Below, piece by piece: positions 1 to 8,914 of a stretch of 64,000 nt of DNA. A model generated the notes under the pieces. That model did no database searches. It was given only the letters and a program-made list of their open reading frames with translations, and was not told the origin of the DNA. The stretch covers positions 1 through 64,000 of the forward strand of contig CAKZRR010000010.1 of the NCBI GenBank assembly GCA_937146805.1, written 5' to 3'. A program made the position numbers and the translations under genes. The first letter of the stretch is position 1. Each line of letters starts with the position of its first letter. The DNA comes from an uncultured Owenweeksia sp. (GTDB lineage Bacteria > Bacteroidota > Bacteroidia > Flavobacteriales > Schleiferiaceae).

Positions 1-76
1 ACTTTTCGAGGTATTCAAACTTTACCAGCTCGTTATTGGTAATGCGTTGTTTTATTCGGTTGTGATAGGAGTACAA
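1..76 (-). CDS. Conserved hypothetical protein, N-terminal part, truncated by window start (MYSYHNRIKQRITNNELVKFEYLEK...)
   Basis: Open frame from TTG at 76 to the window edge, overlapping the end region of the upstream SIMPL gene; short but protein-like. Confidence 0.45.
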   Translation of the reverse strand, partial: MYSYHNRIKQRITNNELVKFEYLEK

Positions 77-81
77 GGGCT

Positions 82-813
82 TTACTTTACTTTATACACC
101 AGCTTCATGGTTATAGAGGCGGTTTTTTCTTTAGAGCTTGTGTTAAAAGTTCCGCCCCAGGAGTAATCTTCTTTTGAGTTTTGGCCAGTTATTTGAAACA
201 CCCCCATTTTAGCCGATTCCAGTTTGCCAAGGTTGCCACCGGAAAATTGGGCTATTTTTTCGGCTCGTACCCGCGCATCCTCAGTAGCTTTAGATATCAT
301 CTCTATTTTTAAATCGGCTAGTTTGGTGTAATAATATCTGGGAGATTCAGAATAAAATTGAACACCTTGATTCAATAACTCGGTAATCTCGCGCGAAACA
401 CGTTCGATTTTTAGCACCTCTTTTGATTCAATTTGAACCGACTGTGTTAACTCATAGCCCTCAAACTCTTCACCTCGGTAATCGCCACTAGGCGTATAAA
501 GGCGCTTGTGCTTTTTGTTGGTTTTTACCGCGCTGTAAATTAATTGCTCGGTGTTAATTCCCTTTTCTTCTAAATAACTGTTTATGGTAGATTTGTTTTT
601 GGCCAAGGTTAAATAGGCTTGTTGTATGTCAATGTTTTGAGCGTTAAATCTACCTTCCCAAACTATTAAATCAGAGGTGAAATCGGCTTTACCCAAGCCT
701 GTTACCTGAATTTCGCCACTTACCTTGTTTCTATCTACATAGGCTTTTCCTAAAAATAGGGAAGAAACTATTATGGCGAGCGCAAAAATTAAAGCGCTAG
801 TATGTTGTTTCAT
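82..813 (-). CDS. SIMPL domain (DUF541) protein with N-terminal signal/anchor
   Basis: ORF; IQVTGLGKADFTSDLIVWEGRF and the ARVRAEKIAQFSGGNLGKLESAKMGVFQ region are typical of SIMPL proteins. Confidence 0.8.
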   Translation of the reverse strand: MKQHTSALIFALAIIVSSLFLGKAYVDRNKVSGEIQVTGLGKADFTSDLIVWEGRFNAQNIDIQQAYLTLAKNKSTINSYLEEKGINTEQLIYSAVKTNKKHKRLYTPSGDYRGEEFEGYELTQSVQIESKEVLKIERVSREITELLNQGVQFYSESPRYYYTKLADLKIEMISKATEDARVRAEKIAQFSGGNLGKLESAKMGVFQITGQNSKEDYSWGGTFNTSSKEKTASITMKLVYKVK

Positions 814-889
814 AATGCTGATTTTAAATTGCTATTTGATGGGCTTAGATTGGAGGGTTGTTAGTGTTTTATAGGAGAATTTTAACTTT

Positions 890-1306
890 TTAAGGAACCA
901 TGAACTCTATTTGGTCTATTTCATACCGATTACCTTGTTCATCTCTCAGTTTTATTGAGTTTATTAAGAATCGATCACCTGATTTTGCTTCTTTGATTAA
1001 ATTTAACATTTCTTGATTAACAGAATTGTTTAAGCCTATAGCAGAGAAGTAACTTTTCTCGTTTCTGAAAAGAGAAATAATAATATTGGTGATTTTTAAC
1101 TCCTTTGTCAGGTCAATATACTTTCCATTCATATCTATTAACTGAAACTCATTAGCATCTCCAGAAAATATATCATCTACATTTTTTATGGTGAAATGAT
1201 CCCACACATATCGCTCATCAGGTATATTCTCTTGTGCTAAAACTCTAGAGCTAATCAATGACATTATCACAATTGAGAAAAAAAGTACTGCTCTATTCAT
1301 TTCCAT
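890..1306 (-). CDS. Hypothetical secreted protein
   Basis: 138 aa ORF with signal peptide (MNRAVLFFSIVIMSLISSRVLAQ). Confidence 0.6.
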   Translation of the reverse strand: MEMNRAVLFFSIVIMSLISSRVLAQENIPDERYVWDHFTIKNVDDIFSGDANEFQLIDMNGKYIDLTKELKITNIIISLFRNEKSYFSAIGLNNSVNQEMLNLIKEAKSGDRFLINSIKLRDEQGNRYEIDQIEFMVP

Positions 1307-1309
1307 GTT

Positions 1310-1475
1310 GTTAAAAGTAAGAATGCTAATGTAAAAAATAGATAGGCCAGTTTTTTAGTACGTGTTTTTAAAACTACTTACACCGATACCCCATACTCCC
1401 TCAAAGCATCGTTTAGCGAGGTTTTTTTGTTGCTTTTCTTTTTTAATAATTGGGATAAATGCCATCTAAGGAACA
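1310..1475 (-). repeat. dapD-tail direct repeat, copy 2
   Basis: Contains accgataccccatactccctcaaagcatcgtttagcgaggtttttttgttg, identical to the 3' end of dapD; also shares about 70 bp on one side and about 35 bp on the other with copy at 2591-2757. Confidence 0.9.
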
Positions 1476-1486
1476 TTGCCTACTCA

Positions 1487-2422
1487 TTACTCTTGATAGT
1501 CACCGATTTTTGACGAATTATACAATTCCAAAGGAACCGTATTTACTTCGCTGGTTCCCAGAAAAGAAAAGAAAATACTTATGCCATATGGAATTAGCAG
1601 TTTATCGCTACAGTTTTCTAAAGCAACATCTCCTTTACGAGTCAGTAGTTCTGAGAACTCGCTTTGCACCCAGCCGGTAAAATTTTTGTCATCCCCATGC
1701 TCAATGTCAATGTACAAGTAATTTGACATAAAACTAATCTTGCCATATATAAATTTCATGAACAATGCTACTCCTTTTTCTGCTGCCTTATCGGTTGGTT
1801 GAAAATAAACTACTCGACAAATCTTATTTTTAATCTCCAAATGAAAGGAAAGTAAAGGTTCCGTCAAATATTCACTTTTGATACTTAATATCTCTTCTCC
1901 ACGATAATTTGTATCAACAATTACCTTAAAAGATGATGATTTAATCAGAGGTTTACCAGCTTTAGGGCCCAATGGATTAATAACATATTCCTTGTACGCG
2001 CTATTTATTATAGAAATACTACCATCTTTATACACAAACTGTTCACGTCCTAAATCCGTAATTAGCGTATAATGTATTTCAAATATTGAATCCCTTGTTA
2101 ATTCACTTTTTAGAAGAGAGAAAAAATTAGAATCAGCACTTATACTATACAGTAGCTGCTTTTTGCTCCCTTTAGTTACCGTGCCGTAGATTTTCAAAGG
2201 GTCCACCTTAAACAAGAAAGCACTATCAACGTAAAGAGAATCAAATCCATCCAACTCATTATAATAATTAGACGCTATCATTTGATTCTTTAAATTCAAA
2301 AATATTTCCTTGTTCCAAATATCATTGTTAGAAAACGAATCTATAGTTTCAATGTAATTTACCTGTCCAATAAGATGCTGAAACCTAAAAATTATTACAA
2401 ATAATACTAACATCCATTTCAT
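1487..2422 (-). CDS. Hypothetical secreted protein
   Basis: 311 aa ORF with signal peptide. Confidence 0.65.
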   Translation of the reverse strand: MKWMLVLFVIIFRFQHLIGQVNYIETIDSFSNNDIWNKEIFLNLKNQMIASNYYNELDGFDSLYVDSAFLFKVDPLKIYGTVTKGSKKQLLYSISADSNFFSLLKSELTRDSIFEIHYTLITDLGREQFVYKDGSISIINSAYKEYVINPLGPKAGKPLIKSSSFKVIVDTNYRGEEILSIKSEYLTEPLLSFHLEIKNKICRVVYFQPTDKAAEKGVALFMKFIYGKISFMSNYLYIDIEHGDDKNFTGWVQSEFSELLTRKGDVALENCSDKLLIPYGISIFFSFLGTSEVNTVPLELYNSSKIGDYQE

Positions 2423-2590
2423 GGCATCTATTTTTTTACGAGTTATTTTGACTACTCTATCCTTAGGATTATTCGTTTGGCTTCATAAAGATTATCATCC
2501 CAAAGGTAAAGGACTCTTTTGCGGCTAATGCATTAGTGTAATAAAAGTATTGGTTTAATGATAAAGTAGTGGGCTTGGTAAATGTAAGGT

Positions 2591-2757
2591 GTTAAAAGTA
2601 AGAATGCTAACGTAAAAAATAGATAGGTCAGTCTTTTAGTAAGCGTTTTTAACGCCACTTACACCGATACCCCATACTCCCTCAAAGCATCGTTTAGCGA
2701 GATTTTTTTGTTGGTGCTTTCTTTTTTAATAATTGGGATAAATGCAACTAAGGAACA
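2591..2757 (-). repeat. dapD-tail direct repeat, copy 3
   Basis: Near-identical to 1310-1475; on the minus strand reads AFIPIIKKESTNKKISLNDALREYGVSV*, matching the DapD C-terminus. Confidence 0.9.
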
Positions 2758-2893
2758 CGTGGTTCAAAAAAGCCTCTAGAATGCCCTTAGAAACACTTTA
2801 AGCTAAATGAGAAACCCATATTATTTTTAGCTACAGAACATCAAATTACTTACAATACTTTACGTTTTTAAAAGTAGCTAATGCTAAACGTTC

Positions 2894-3469
2894 TTACTTT
2901 AATCGGTTTTTAATATAAGTGAATTTAATAACTGAGTCAACTCCTATAGTATCTGTCAGATTTGGCCCAAGCAAGATATCTGCCCCTATATAAACATCTA
3001 AAACTTTCCCATACTTAATAATTGAATCAACCTCTCCACTTTCATCATAATATTTCCAAATCCCAGTTTTAACTGAATACCTAGTTGGAATACTGTCACC
3101 CTCAACATCAAAAGTTAAAACTCTTTTATTTCCCAAATATCTTTCTTGATTATTTACAGTATCATAAAAAAGAACAAATTTACCATCTAAAAAACCCGAT
3201 TTATAAAAAGATTTGGTTCGTATATTCCCACTCGGATAGTACTGAATGGACTTGCCTTCTTTTTTTCCTTCTTTATAATTATTAATTGACCGAATATCAC
3301 CATTCTCCCTGTAAGATATCCATGTTCCTATCTCTTCGTATGTTCCTTTCTTATAGTACCCCTCCGCTGAGGTATTTCCATTTTCCCAAATAAATACGCG
3401 TTTTTCTCGCGAAATACAGGAGCAAGTAATATATAAAAATACACTACAAAAAAATAATTTCCTATTCAT
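2894..3469 (-). CDS. YwqK/MORN-like repeat lipoprotein
   Basis: Lipobox-like CSC; repeats such as GYYKKGTYEEIGTWISYRENGDIRSINNYKEGKKEGKSIQYYPSGNIRTKSFYKSG. Confidence 0.7.
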   Translation of the reverse strand: MNRKLFFCSVFLYITCSCISREKRVFIWENGNTSAEGYYKKGTYEEIGTWISYRENGDIRSINNYKEGKKEGKSIQYYPSGNIRTKSFYKSGFLDGKFVLFYDTVNNQERYLGNKRVLTFDVEGDSIPTRYSVKTGIWKYYDESGEVDSIIKYGKVLDVYIGADILLGPNLTDTIGVDSVIKFTYIKNRLK

Positions 3470-3613
3470 CCTTAACTATACTTATTTTTCTTTTTCCATT
3501 GTACCTACTTCTATTTCACGTTTGCCTTCTTGTGGTTCAAAAGAGACTTTATCATCTATATTTTCGATGCCATTTTTTTCGATCCCTTAAGGAGTGCGTC
3601 ATTTTGGGCTTTA

Positions 3614-3695
3614 GCACCTCCATATTCCCTGAAAGCATCGTTTGGCATTTTTTTGTTGCTTTTCTTTTTCAATAATTGGGGCAAATGTTACCTAG
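3614..3695 (-). repeat. dapD-tail direct repeat, copy 4 (degenerate)
   Basis: ctccatattccctgaaagcatcgtttggca...tttttttgttgcttttctttttcaataattggggcaaatg aligns with the other copies with mismatches and a small gap. Confidence 0.75.
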
Positions 3696-3778
3696 TCAAA
3701 ATTACAGCCGTTATTCGGTTTTTGTGTGGTAATATTAGTTGCGCTAAGGCTTTAGTTGTTGCGGCCATTATACCCTTA

Positions 3779-4369
3779 TCAGTAATAATGAAAGATTTGA
3801 TCAAATCTTTCATTATTACTAAAAACATATGACACAACCCATTGATTTAATTGATATCTGAATGAATACTGTGAGTCAGATTCGAATATATTCAAATATT
3901 TGAAATCAAAAAAAGTTGAAGCCGAGTCTTCCTGCTTTCTTTCAATAAACAAATAACAATCGTTTAGAGCGTTGTCTTCGGAGTAAGGCGGTGCGCTTAA
4001 ATCAATAAAAATTTTTCCATCTAGATAACAAATAGAATTGCTATTTGTTAATACCAAAGAGTCCGTATCAAGCATAAATTCTTCGGAAGATGATTTGATA
4101 ATGTCATCTCTTTTTTTAGAATACTTATAATAAATTTTTTCTATTGAAGGATTCGCTTCATAAATCGTAATTCTACGTCTGATTATGGTGTCTCCAGACG
4201 ATTCCAAATCCTCTATCATATAGGTCATTTCTCTCTTGGAGCTTTTGTAAATCACTACATGATTATTTTTAAAGAATTCTGGATCAATTTCTTTTTGACC
4301 TGCCAATCTTCCGTATCCAATAATCATAAAAAATGCTACTAAATACTTCATTACTAGCTTACTTATCAT
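3779..4369 (-). CDS. Hypothetical secreted protein
   Basis: 196 aa ORF with N-terminal hydrophobic signal. Confidence 0.6.
   Translation of the reverse strand: MISKLVMKYLVAFFMIIGYGRLAGQKEIDPEFFKNNHVVIYKSSKREMTYMIEDLESSGDTIIRRRITIYEANPSIEKIYYKYSKKRDDIIKSSSEEFMLDTDSLVLTNSNSICYLDGKIFIDLSAPPYSEDNALNDCYLFIERKQEDSASTFFDFKYLNIFESDSQYSFRYQLNQWVVSYVFSNNERFDQIFHYY
3781..3820. repeat. Perfect 40-bp palindrome
   Basis: agtaataatgaaagatttga|tcaaatctttcattattact, 20-bp arms, no loop. Confidence 0.95.
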
Positions 4370-4419
4370 TCATTATCTGATTCTGAAAGGTAATTTATAT
4401 CTAGAAGCTGATAATTTTT

Positions 4420-5202
4420 TCATTTAGCGCTATCAAATTCTACTTCAATTAGTTTTAGGTTGGTTTTGCTCAATGCTAAATCCATGATTTTTGAATCTGC
4501 CATATAGTCGGCAAAACCGTTATTTCTTGAATTCCATTTTTTTCCATCCTTGAATTTGATTAGATAATGAGGGTCGTTAACTATGTCTCCATTTGGAGCA
4601 ATTAACTTTTCAACATCTTTTAATTCAGTTATATCTTCATAAAGGTAGGTCTTGGTTCCTAAACTTAGAAGTCCGTTTAACTGAATTTCCTTTGGTCCAA
4701 AGGCGGAGTGCCAATCGAAAAACATTATAACTAAAAGCCCTGTTACAAGACCAAATCCCTTGAAAACATACTTAGATGCTGCTATATAATTAAATCGATA
4801 TTTAAGGTTGTTGTATGCTAGGTACTCAGCCCAGTCATCTTTGAGAAGATACCTAGAGGTTGATAATGATACCAAAGATGAGAGCAATAGGCCGCTAAAA
4901 GCGGAAACTAGAAATATCATTTCGGGATATGGTTTCACTACTATAGTAGACTCCGAGAAAAAAGAAAACTTGAAATTAATCAAGCCCGAGAATAACACAA
5001 ATAGCCCATAAATGAAAACAAATGATAATATAACAAGGAGGCCTATTTGCTTAAAGTCAAACTTTAAATATTTGGTTCTTAGTTCTTCAATAGGTTTGTC
5101 TGTTTTGTATTTCGCATTTGAAATTGGGAGAAGTTTTCCAAATAATTTATACAGTGCTAGCAAAATCAGAACGATTATTGGCGATAAGATATAATATTCC
5201 AT
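4420..5202 (-). CDS. Hypothetical membrane protein
   Basis: 260 aa ORF with several hydrophobic segments. Confidence 0.65.
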   Translation of the reverse strand: MEYYILSPIIVLILLALYKLFGKLLPISNAKYKTDKPIEELRTKYLKFDFKQIGLLVILSFVFIYGLFVLFSGLINFKFSFFSESTIVVKPYPEMIFLVSAFSGLLLSSLVSLSTSRYLLKDDWAEYLAYNNLKYRFNYIAASKYVFKGFGLVTGLLVIMFFDWHSAFGPKEIQLNGLLSLGTKTYLYEDITELKDVEKLIAPNGDIVNDPHYLIKFKDGKKWNSRNNGFADYMADSKIMDLALSKTNLKLIEVEFDSAK

Positions 5203-5217
5203 TGTTTTTTTTGATGT

Positions 5218-6033
5218 TTAAACCGATACCCCATACTCCCTCAAAGCATCGTTTAGCGAGGTTTTTTTGTTGGTGCTTTCTTTTCGTTTTCCAATAATTA
5301 AGGCGCAAGGCACATTAAACTCACCGGCTTTAAATTGCTTGGCGTAGCTGCCCGGTATCACTACTGATCTTGCTGGTATGTATCCTTTAATTTCTTTGGG
5401 TTCATCTCCGGTAACATCTATAATTTTAGTGCTGGCTGTAAGTACCACATTGGCACCCAATACAGCTTCGCTTTCTATTTTAATGCCTTCTACTACAATG
5501 CAGCGTGAGCCCACAAAGCAATTATCTTCAATAATTACGGGGGCGGCTTGCACGGGTTCTAAAACACCGCCAATGCCTACGCCACCGCTAAGGTGTACGT
5601 TTTTGCCAATTTGAGCGCATGAGCCCACGGTGGCCCAAGTATCAACCATAGTACCAGCATCTACAAAGGCGCCAATGTTTACGTAGCTGGGCATTAATAT
5701 TACACCTGCACTAATATAGGCTCCGTATCGCGCTACAGCGTGAGGTACTACGCGTATACCTAGTTTTTGAAAATCGCGTTTTAACGGAATTTTATCGTGA
5801 AACTCTAAAGGGCCCGCCTCCATAGTTTCCATTTTTCGGGTAGGGAAATACAGGATTACGGCCTTTTTTACCCACTCGTTTACCTGCCAACCGCTATCGG
5901 TGGGTTCGGCACAGCGCAAGCGGCCTTTGTCTAATTCTTCTAAAACCCATTCTATAGTTTGCAAGGTTTCGGTTTGTTGTAAAAGTTCCCTGTTTTCCCA
6001 GGCGGCTTCTATTATTTGCGAGGCATTATTCAT
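5218..6033 (-). CDS. dapD: 2,3,4,5-tetrahydropyridine-2,6-dicarboxylate N-succinyltransferase
   Basis: Left-handed beta-helix hexapeptide repeats; ARYGAYISAGVILMPSYVNIGAFVDAGTMVDTWATVGSCAQIG is characteristic of DapD. Confidence 0.97.
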   Translation of the reverse strand: MNNASQIIEAAWENRELLQQTETLQTIEWVLEELDKGRLRCAEPTDSGWQVNEWVKKAVILYFPTRKMETMEAGPLEFHDKIPLKRDFQKLGIRVVPHAVARYGAYISAGVILMPSYVNIGAFVDAGTMVDTWATVGSCAQIGKNVHLSGGVGIGGVLEPVQAAPVIIEDNCFVGSRCIVVEGIKIESEAVLGANVVLTASTKIIDVTGDEPKEIKGYIPARSVVIPGSYAKQFKAGEFNVPCALIIGKRKESTNKKTSLNDALREYGVSV

Positions 6034-6051
6034 AGTTCTGTTTTATTTTTT

Positions 6052-6081
6052 GGAGGTGTCTTATCTTTCTCAATACTTTTG
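6052..6081 (+). promoter_or_regulatory. Bacteroidota-type promoter for ruvX (TTG...TACTTTTG)
   Basis: TACTTTTG at 6074-6081 with TTG about 21 nt upstream. Confidence 0.45.
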
Positions 6082-6097
6082 CGCTAAAGTAAGCAGC

Positions 6098-6508
6098 TTG
6101 GCAAAAATTATAGCATTAGATATTGGTGGAAAAAGAACGGGTGTAGCCGAAACAGATCCGCTTCAAATAATAGCAACTCCCAGAGAAACGATAGCAACCG
6201 AAACTTTGCTGGCATTTTTAACGCAATGCTTTGCTAACGAGAGGTATGAAGCCATTGTGTTGGGTGATCCTAAAAATTTAGACGGGGGTGATTCGGATAA
6301 CTCAGTTAGAGTGCGCCAAATTCATGAAAAGTTAAAAATAGCCTTTCCTACTAAGGAGCTCATTTTAATTGATGAGCGTTTTACTTCTAAAATGGCTTTG
6401 CAAAGCTTGGTAACATCGGGCGTTAAAAAAAAGAAGCGCCAGCAAAAAGGGGAGATTGACATGGTTAGTGCTGCCATCATATTAGAGTCGTACTTAAACA
6501 GCAAATAA
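6098..6508 (+). CDS. ruvX: Putative Holliday junction resolvase RuvX/YqgF
   Basis: KIIALDIGGKRTGVAETDP...DERFTSKMA; in-frame TTG start at 6098 favoured over the long ORF start at 5900, which overlaps dapD. Confidence 0.9.
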   Translation: MAKIIALDIGGKRTGVAETDPLQIIATPRETIATETLLAFLTQCFANERYEAIVLGDPKNLDGGDSDNSVRVRQIHEKLKIAFPTKELILIDERFTSKMALQSLVTSGVKKKKRQQKGEIDMVSAAIILESYLNSK

Positions 6509-6543
6509 GGGAGCAATTCATACCTTTGCCGCAAATTTTAGAA

Positions 6544-7110
6544 ATGATTTTACCCATTGTGGCGTATGGCAACGCTGTTTTGCGCAAGCGCGGCCAAAAT
6601 GTAGATAAGGATTACCCCAAACTTCAGGAGTTTATTGACAACATGTTTGAAACCATGTACAATGCCAGTGGCGTAGGTTTGGCGGCTCCGCAGGTAAATC
6701 AATCTATTCGCGTTTTTATTGTAGATGCAAGGGGGTTTGTAGATGATGAGGACGAAGATGAGGAAGGGTTAAAGGATTTTGTGCAGGTTTTTATCAATCC
6801 AGAAATTATAGAAGAAGACGGAGAGGAATGGGACTTTAACGAGGGCTGCTTAAGTATACCTGATGTTAGGGAAGATGTAAGCCGTAAGGAGCGTGTACGC
6901 ATTAAGTTTTACGATAGAGATTTTAAAGAACACGAAGAGGTTTATACGGGCTTAAAGGCACGCGTGGTACAGCATGAGTACGACCATATTGAAGGTAAAT
7001 TGTTTACCGATTACCTTACTCCGTTTAGAAAACGAATTTTAAAAGGTAAGCTGGCCAATATCTCAAAAGGTAAAATATCGGTGGGTTACCGTATGAAATT
7101 TGTAAAGTAA
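6544..7110 (+). CDS. def: Peptide deformylase
   Basis: GVGLAAPQV, EGCLSIP and QHEYDHIEG motifs; ATG at 6544 preferred. Confidence 0.97.
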   Translation: MILPIVAYGNAVLRKRGQNVDKDYPKLQEFIDNMFETMYNASGVGLAAPQVNQSIRVFIVDARGFVDDEDEDEEGLKDFVQVFINPEIIEEDGEEWDFNEGCLSIPDVREDVSRKERVRIKFYDRDFKEHEEVYTGLKARVVQHEYDHIEGKLFTDYLTPFRKRILKGKLANISKGKISVGYRMKFVK

Positions 7111-7114
7111 TAGC

Positions 7115-7651
7115 ATGAAAAATATTTTTGGTTTACTAGCTCTAATTCTGGCTATGGCCGCTTGCCAGTCATCAGCATCCAGCCCACAAAGCGATATTGA
7201 AAAATTAGAAGAGCAGCTTAAAAAGGAGGCTGTCTTAGATTCGGCTATTGCCACCGATTTATGCGCGATGTACTTGCAGTATGCAGATGCTAATCCTAAA
7301 GATTCTTTAGCGCCTTATTATTTAAGTAACAGCGCGGATATATTAAAGGAGTTGAAAGGCAACGAGTTAAAAGCGGTAAACACCTATAATCGTATTGCCG
7401 AAAAGTATGCCGACCATCCCTTGGCGGGACGAGCTGTGTTTATGATAGGCTATGTTTTTGATGATAAATTTAACGATAAAGTAAGGGCACAAAAAAGCTA
7501 TGAGTATTTTTTGAGTCAGTACCCAAAACACGAGTTACAGCGCGATGCGTTGAACCTTTTAGCTATGGTTAAGGACAGCCTATCGGCCGAAGAGCTAGTA
7601 GCTAAGTGGTTAGAGCAAAGCAAAAAAGACACTAATATCAATTCAAAGTAA
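7115..7651 (+). CDS. Tetratricopeptide-repeat lipoprotein
   Basis: Lipobox (LAMAAC) and TPR-like helices. Confidence 0.75.
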   Translation: MKNIFGLLALILAMAACQSSASSPQSDIEKLEEQLKKEAVLDSAIATDLCAMYLQYADANPKDSLAPYYLSNSADILKELKGNELKAVNTYNRIAEKYADHPLAGRAVFMIGYVFDDKFNDKVRAQKSYEYFLSQYPKHELQRDALNLLAMVKDSLSAEELVAKWLEQSKKDTNINSK

Positions 7652-7653
7652 AG

Positions 7654-8097
7654 ATGAATTTAGATGAAATTTTAGCCGTTGGTGGTAAGCCCGGTTTATA
7701 CAAGTTGGTTGCCCAAAGCAGAAACGGGGTAATAGTAGAAGAAATGGGAGGAACGAAGCGTTTCCCTATTAGCCAAAAAAACAATGTAAGTGCCCTTAAA
7801 GATATCGCTATCTATACGTATAGTGAAGAAATTCCTTTGAGCGAGGTGTACCTTAAAGTAGCCGAGAAAACGAATTTTGAGAAGGCCATCGATCATAAAG
7901 AATCAGGGGATAAGCTACGTGCTTACTTTGAAGAAATTTTGCCGGATTTTGATCAAGACCGTGTGTACAATTCGGATTTAAAGAAACTGTTTCAGTGGTT
8001 TAATCTTTTAGTGGAAGGTGGAGTAATTACCAAAGAAGCGGCTGAGGCTATGGCAGCAGAGAAGCCAGCCGAAGGAGAAGAAACGAGCGAAGATTAG
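7654..8097 (+). CDS. DUF5606-type conserved protein
   Basis: MNLDEILAVGGKPGLYKLVAQSRNGVIVE matches this small Bacteroidota family. Confidence 0.8.
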   Translation: MNLDEILAVGGKPGLYKLVAQSRNGVIVEEMGGTKRFPISQKNNVSALKDIAIYTYSEEIPLSEVYLKVAEKTNFEKAIDHKESGDKLRAYFEEILPDFDQDRVYNSDLKKLFQWFNLLVEGGVITKEAAEAMAAEKPAEGEETSED

Positions 8098-8103
8098 AGG
8101 TAA

Positions 8104-8880
8104 ATGAACTCTAGAGCCGACCAATTAAAAGCTTTTGACCGTTTGCTTAACGTGATGGAAGATTTGCGCGAGAAGTGCCCATGGGATAAAAAGCAAACCA
8201 TGGAAACCTTGCGTCCGCTTACTATTGAAGAGACCTATGAGTTGGGCGATGCCATTTTGGATAACGACCTAGAAGAGGTTAAAAAGGAGATTGGCGATTT
8301 GATGCTGCACATGGTGTTTTACGCCAAAATAGGCAGCGAAAAAAAGGCTTTTGATATGGCAGATGTCTTAAATGGCATTTGCGAGAAGCTAATTCACAGA
8401 CATCCTCATATTTATGGAGATGTAGAGGTAAGTGGAGAAGAGGAGGTAAAGGCCAATTGGGAAAAGCTAAAACTAAAGGAAGGGAAAAAATCGGTACTAG
8501 AAGGGGTTCCACGCTCGTTGCCTGCTATGGTAAAAGCCACACGTATTCAAGAAAAAGCTCGTGGTATTGGCTTTGACTGGGACGATGTTTCGCAGGTTTG
8601 GGATAAAATTGAAGAAGAGCTTACCGAGCTAAAGCAAGAGGTGGCGGATGGACATCAAGAAAATACAGAAGCCGAGTTTGGCGATTTTCTTTTTTCGGTG
8701 ATAAACCTCAGTCGCTTTTTAAAGGTAGATCCAGAATCGGCCTTAGAGCGAACCAATAAAAAATTTATTAAACGCTTTCAATACCTCGAAACAGAAGCCG
8801 CCAAAGAGGGTAAAGCTTTGGGAGATATGACCTTGGCGGAGATGGATGTGTATTGGAATGAAGCAAAAAAATTAACATAA
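8104..8880 (+). CDS. mazG: Nucleoside triphosphate pyrophosphohydrolase
   Basis: LREKCPWDKKQTMETLRPLTIEETYEL...EIGDLMLHMVF. Confidence 0.96.
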   Translation: MNSRADQLKAFDRLLNVMEDLREKCPWDKKQTMETLRPLTIEETYELGDAILDNDLEEVKKEIGDLMLHMVFYAKIGSEKKAFDMADVLNGICEKLIHRHPHIYGDVEVSGEEEVKANWEKLKLKEGKKSVLEGVPRSLPAMVKATRIQEKARGIGFDWDDVSQVWDKIEEELTELKQEVADGHQENTEAEFGDFLFSVINLSRFLKVDPESALERTNKKFIKRFQYLETEAAKEGKALGDMTLAEMDVYWNEAKKLT

Positions 8881-8914
8881 ATAAGCGAGTTAATCTCGCG
8901 CAAAAAGAAATTAG

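Noticed and set aside
1459-1680. Plus-strand ORF (73 aa)
   Set aside because: Antisense to 1487-2422, no protein-like features.
3530-3832. Plus-strand ORF (100 aa) through repeat copy 4 and the palindrome
   Set aside because: Composition reflects the antisense of the repeat and flanks; no coding signal.
5900-6097. 5' extension of the ruvX ORF into dapD
   Set aside because: Antisense to the dapD N-terminus; the conserved RuvX start (KIIALDIGGKRTG) follows an in-frame TTG at 6098 and a promoter-like motif lies between.
6699-6902. Minus-strand ORF rich in serine
   Set aside because: Antisense shadow of the acidic stretch in def.
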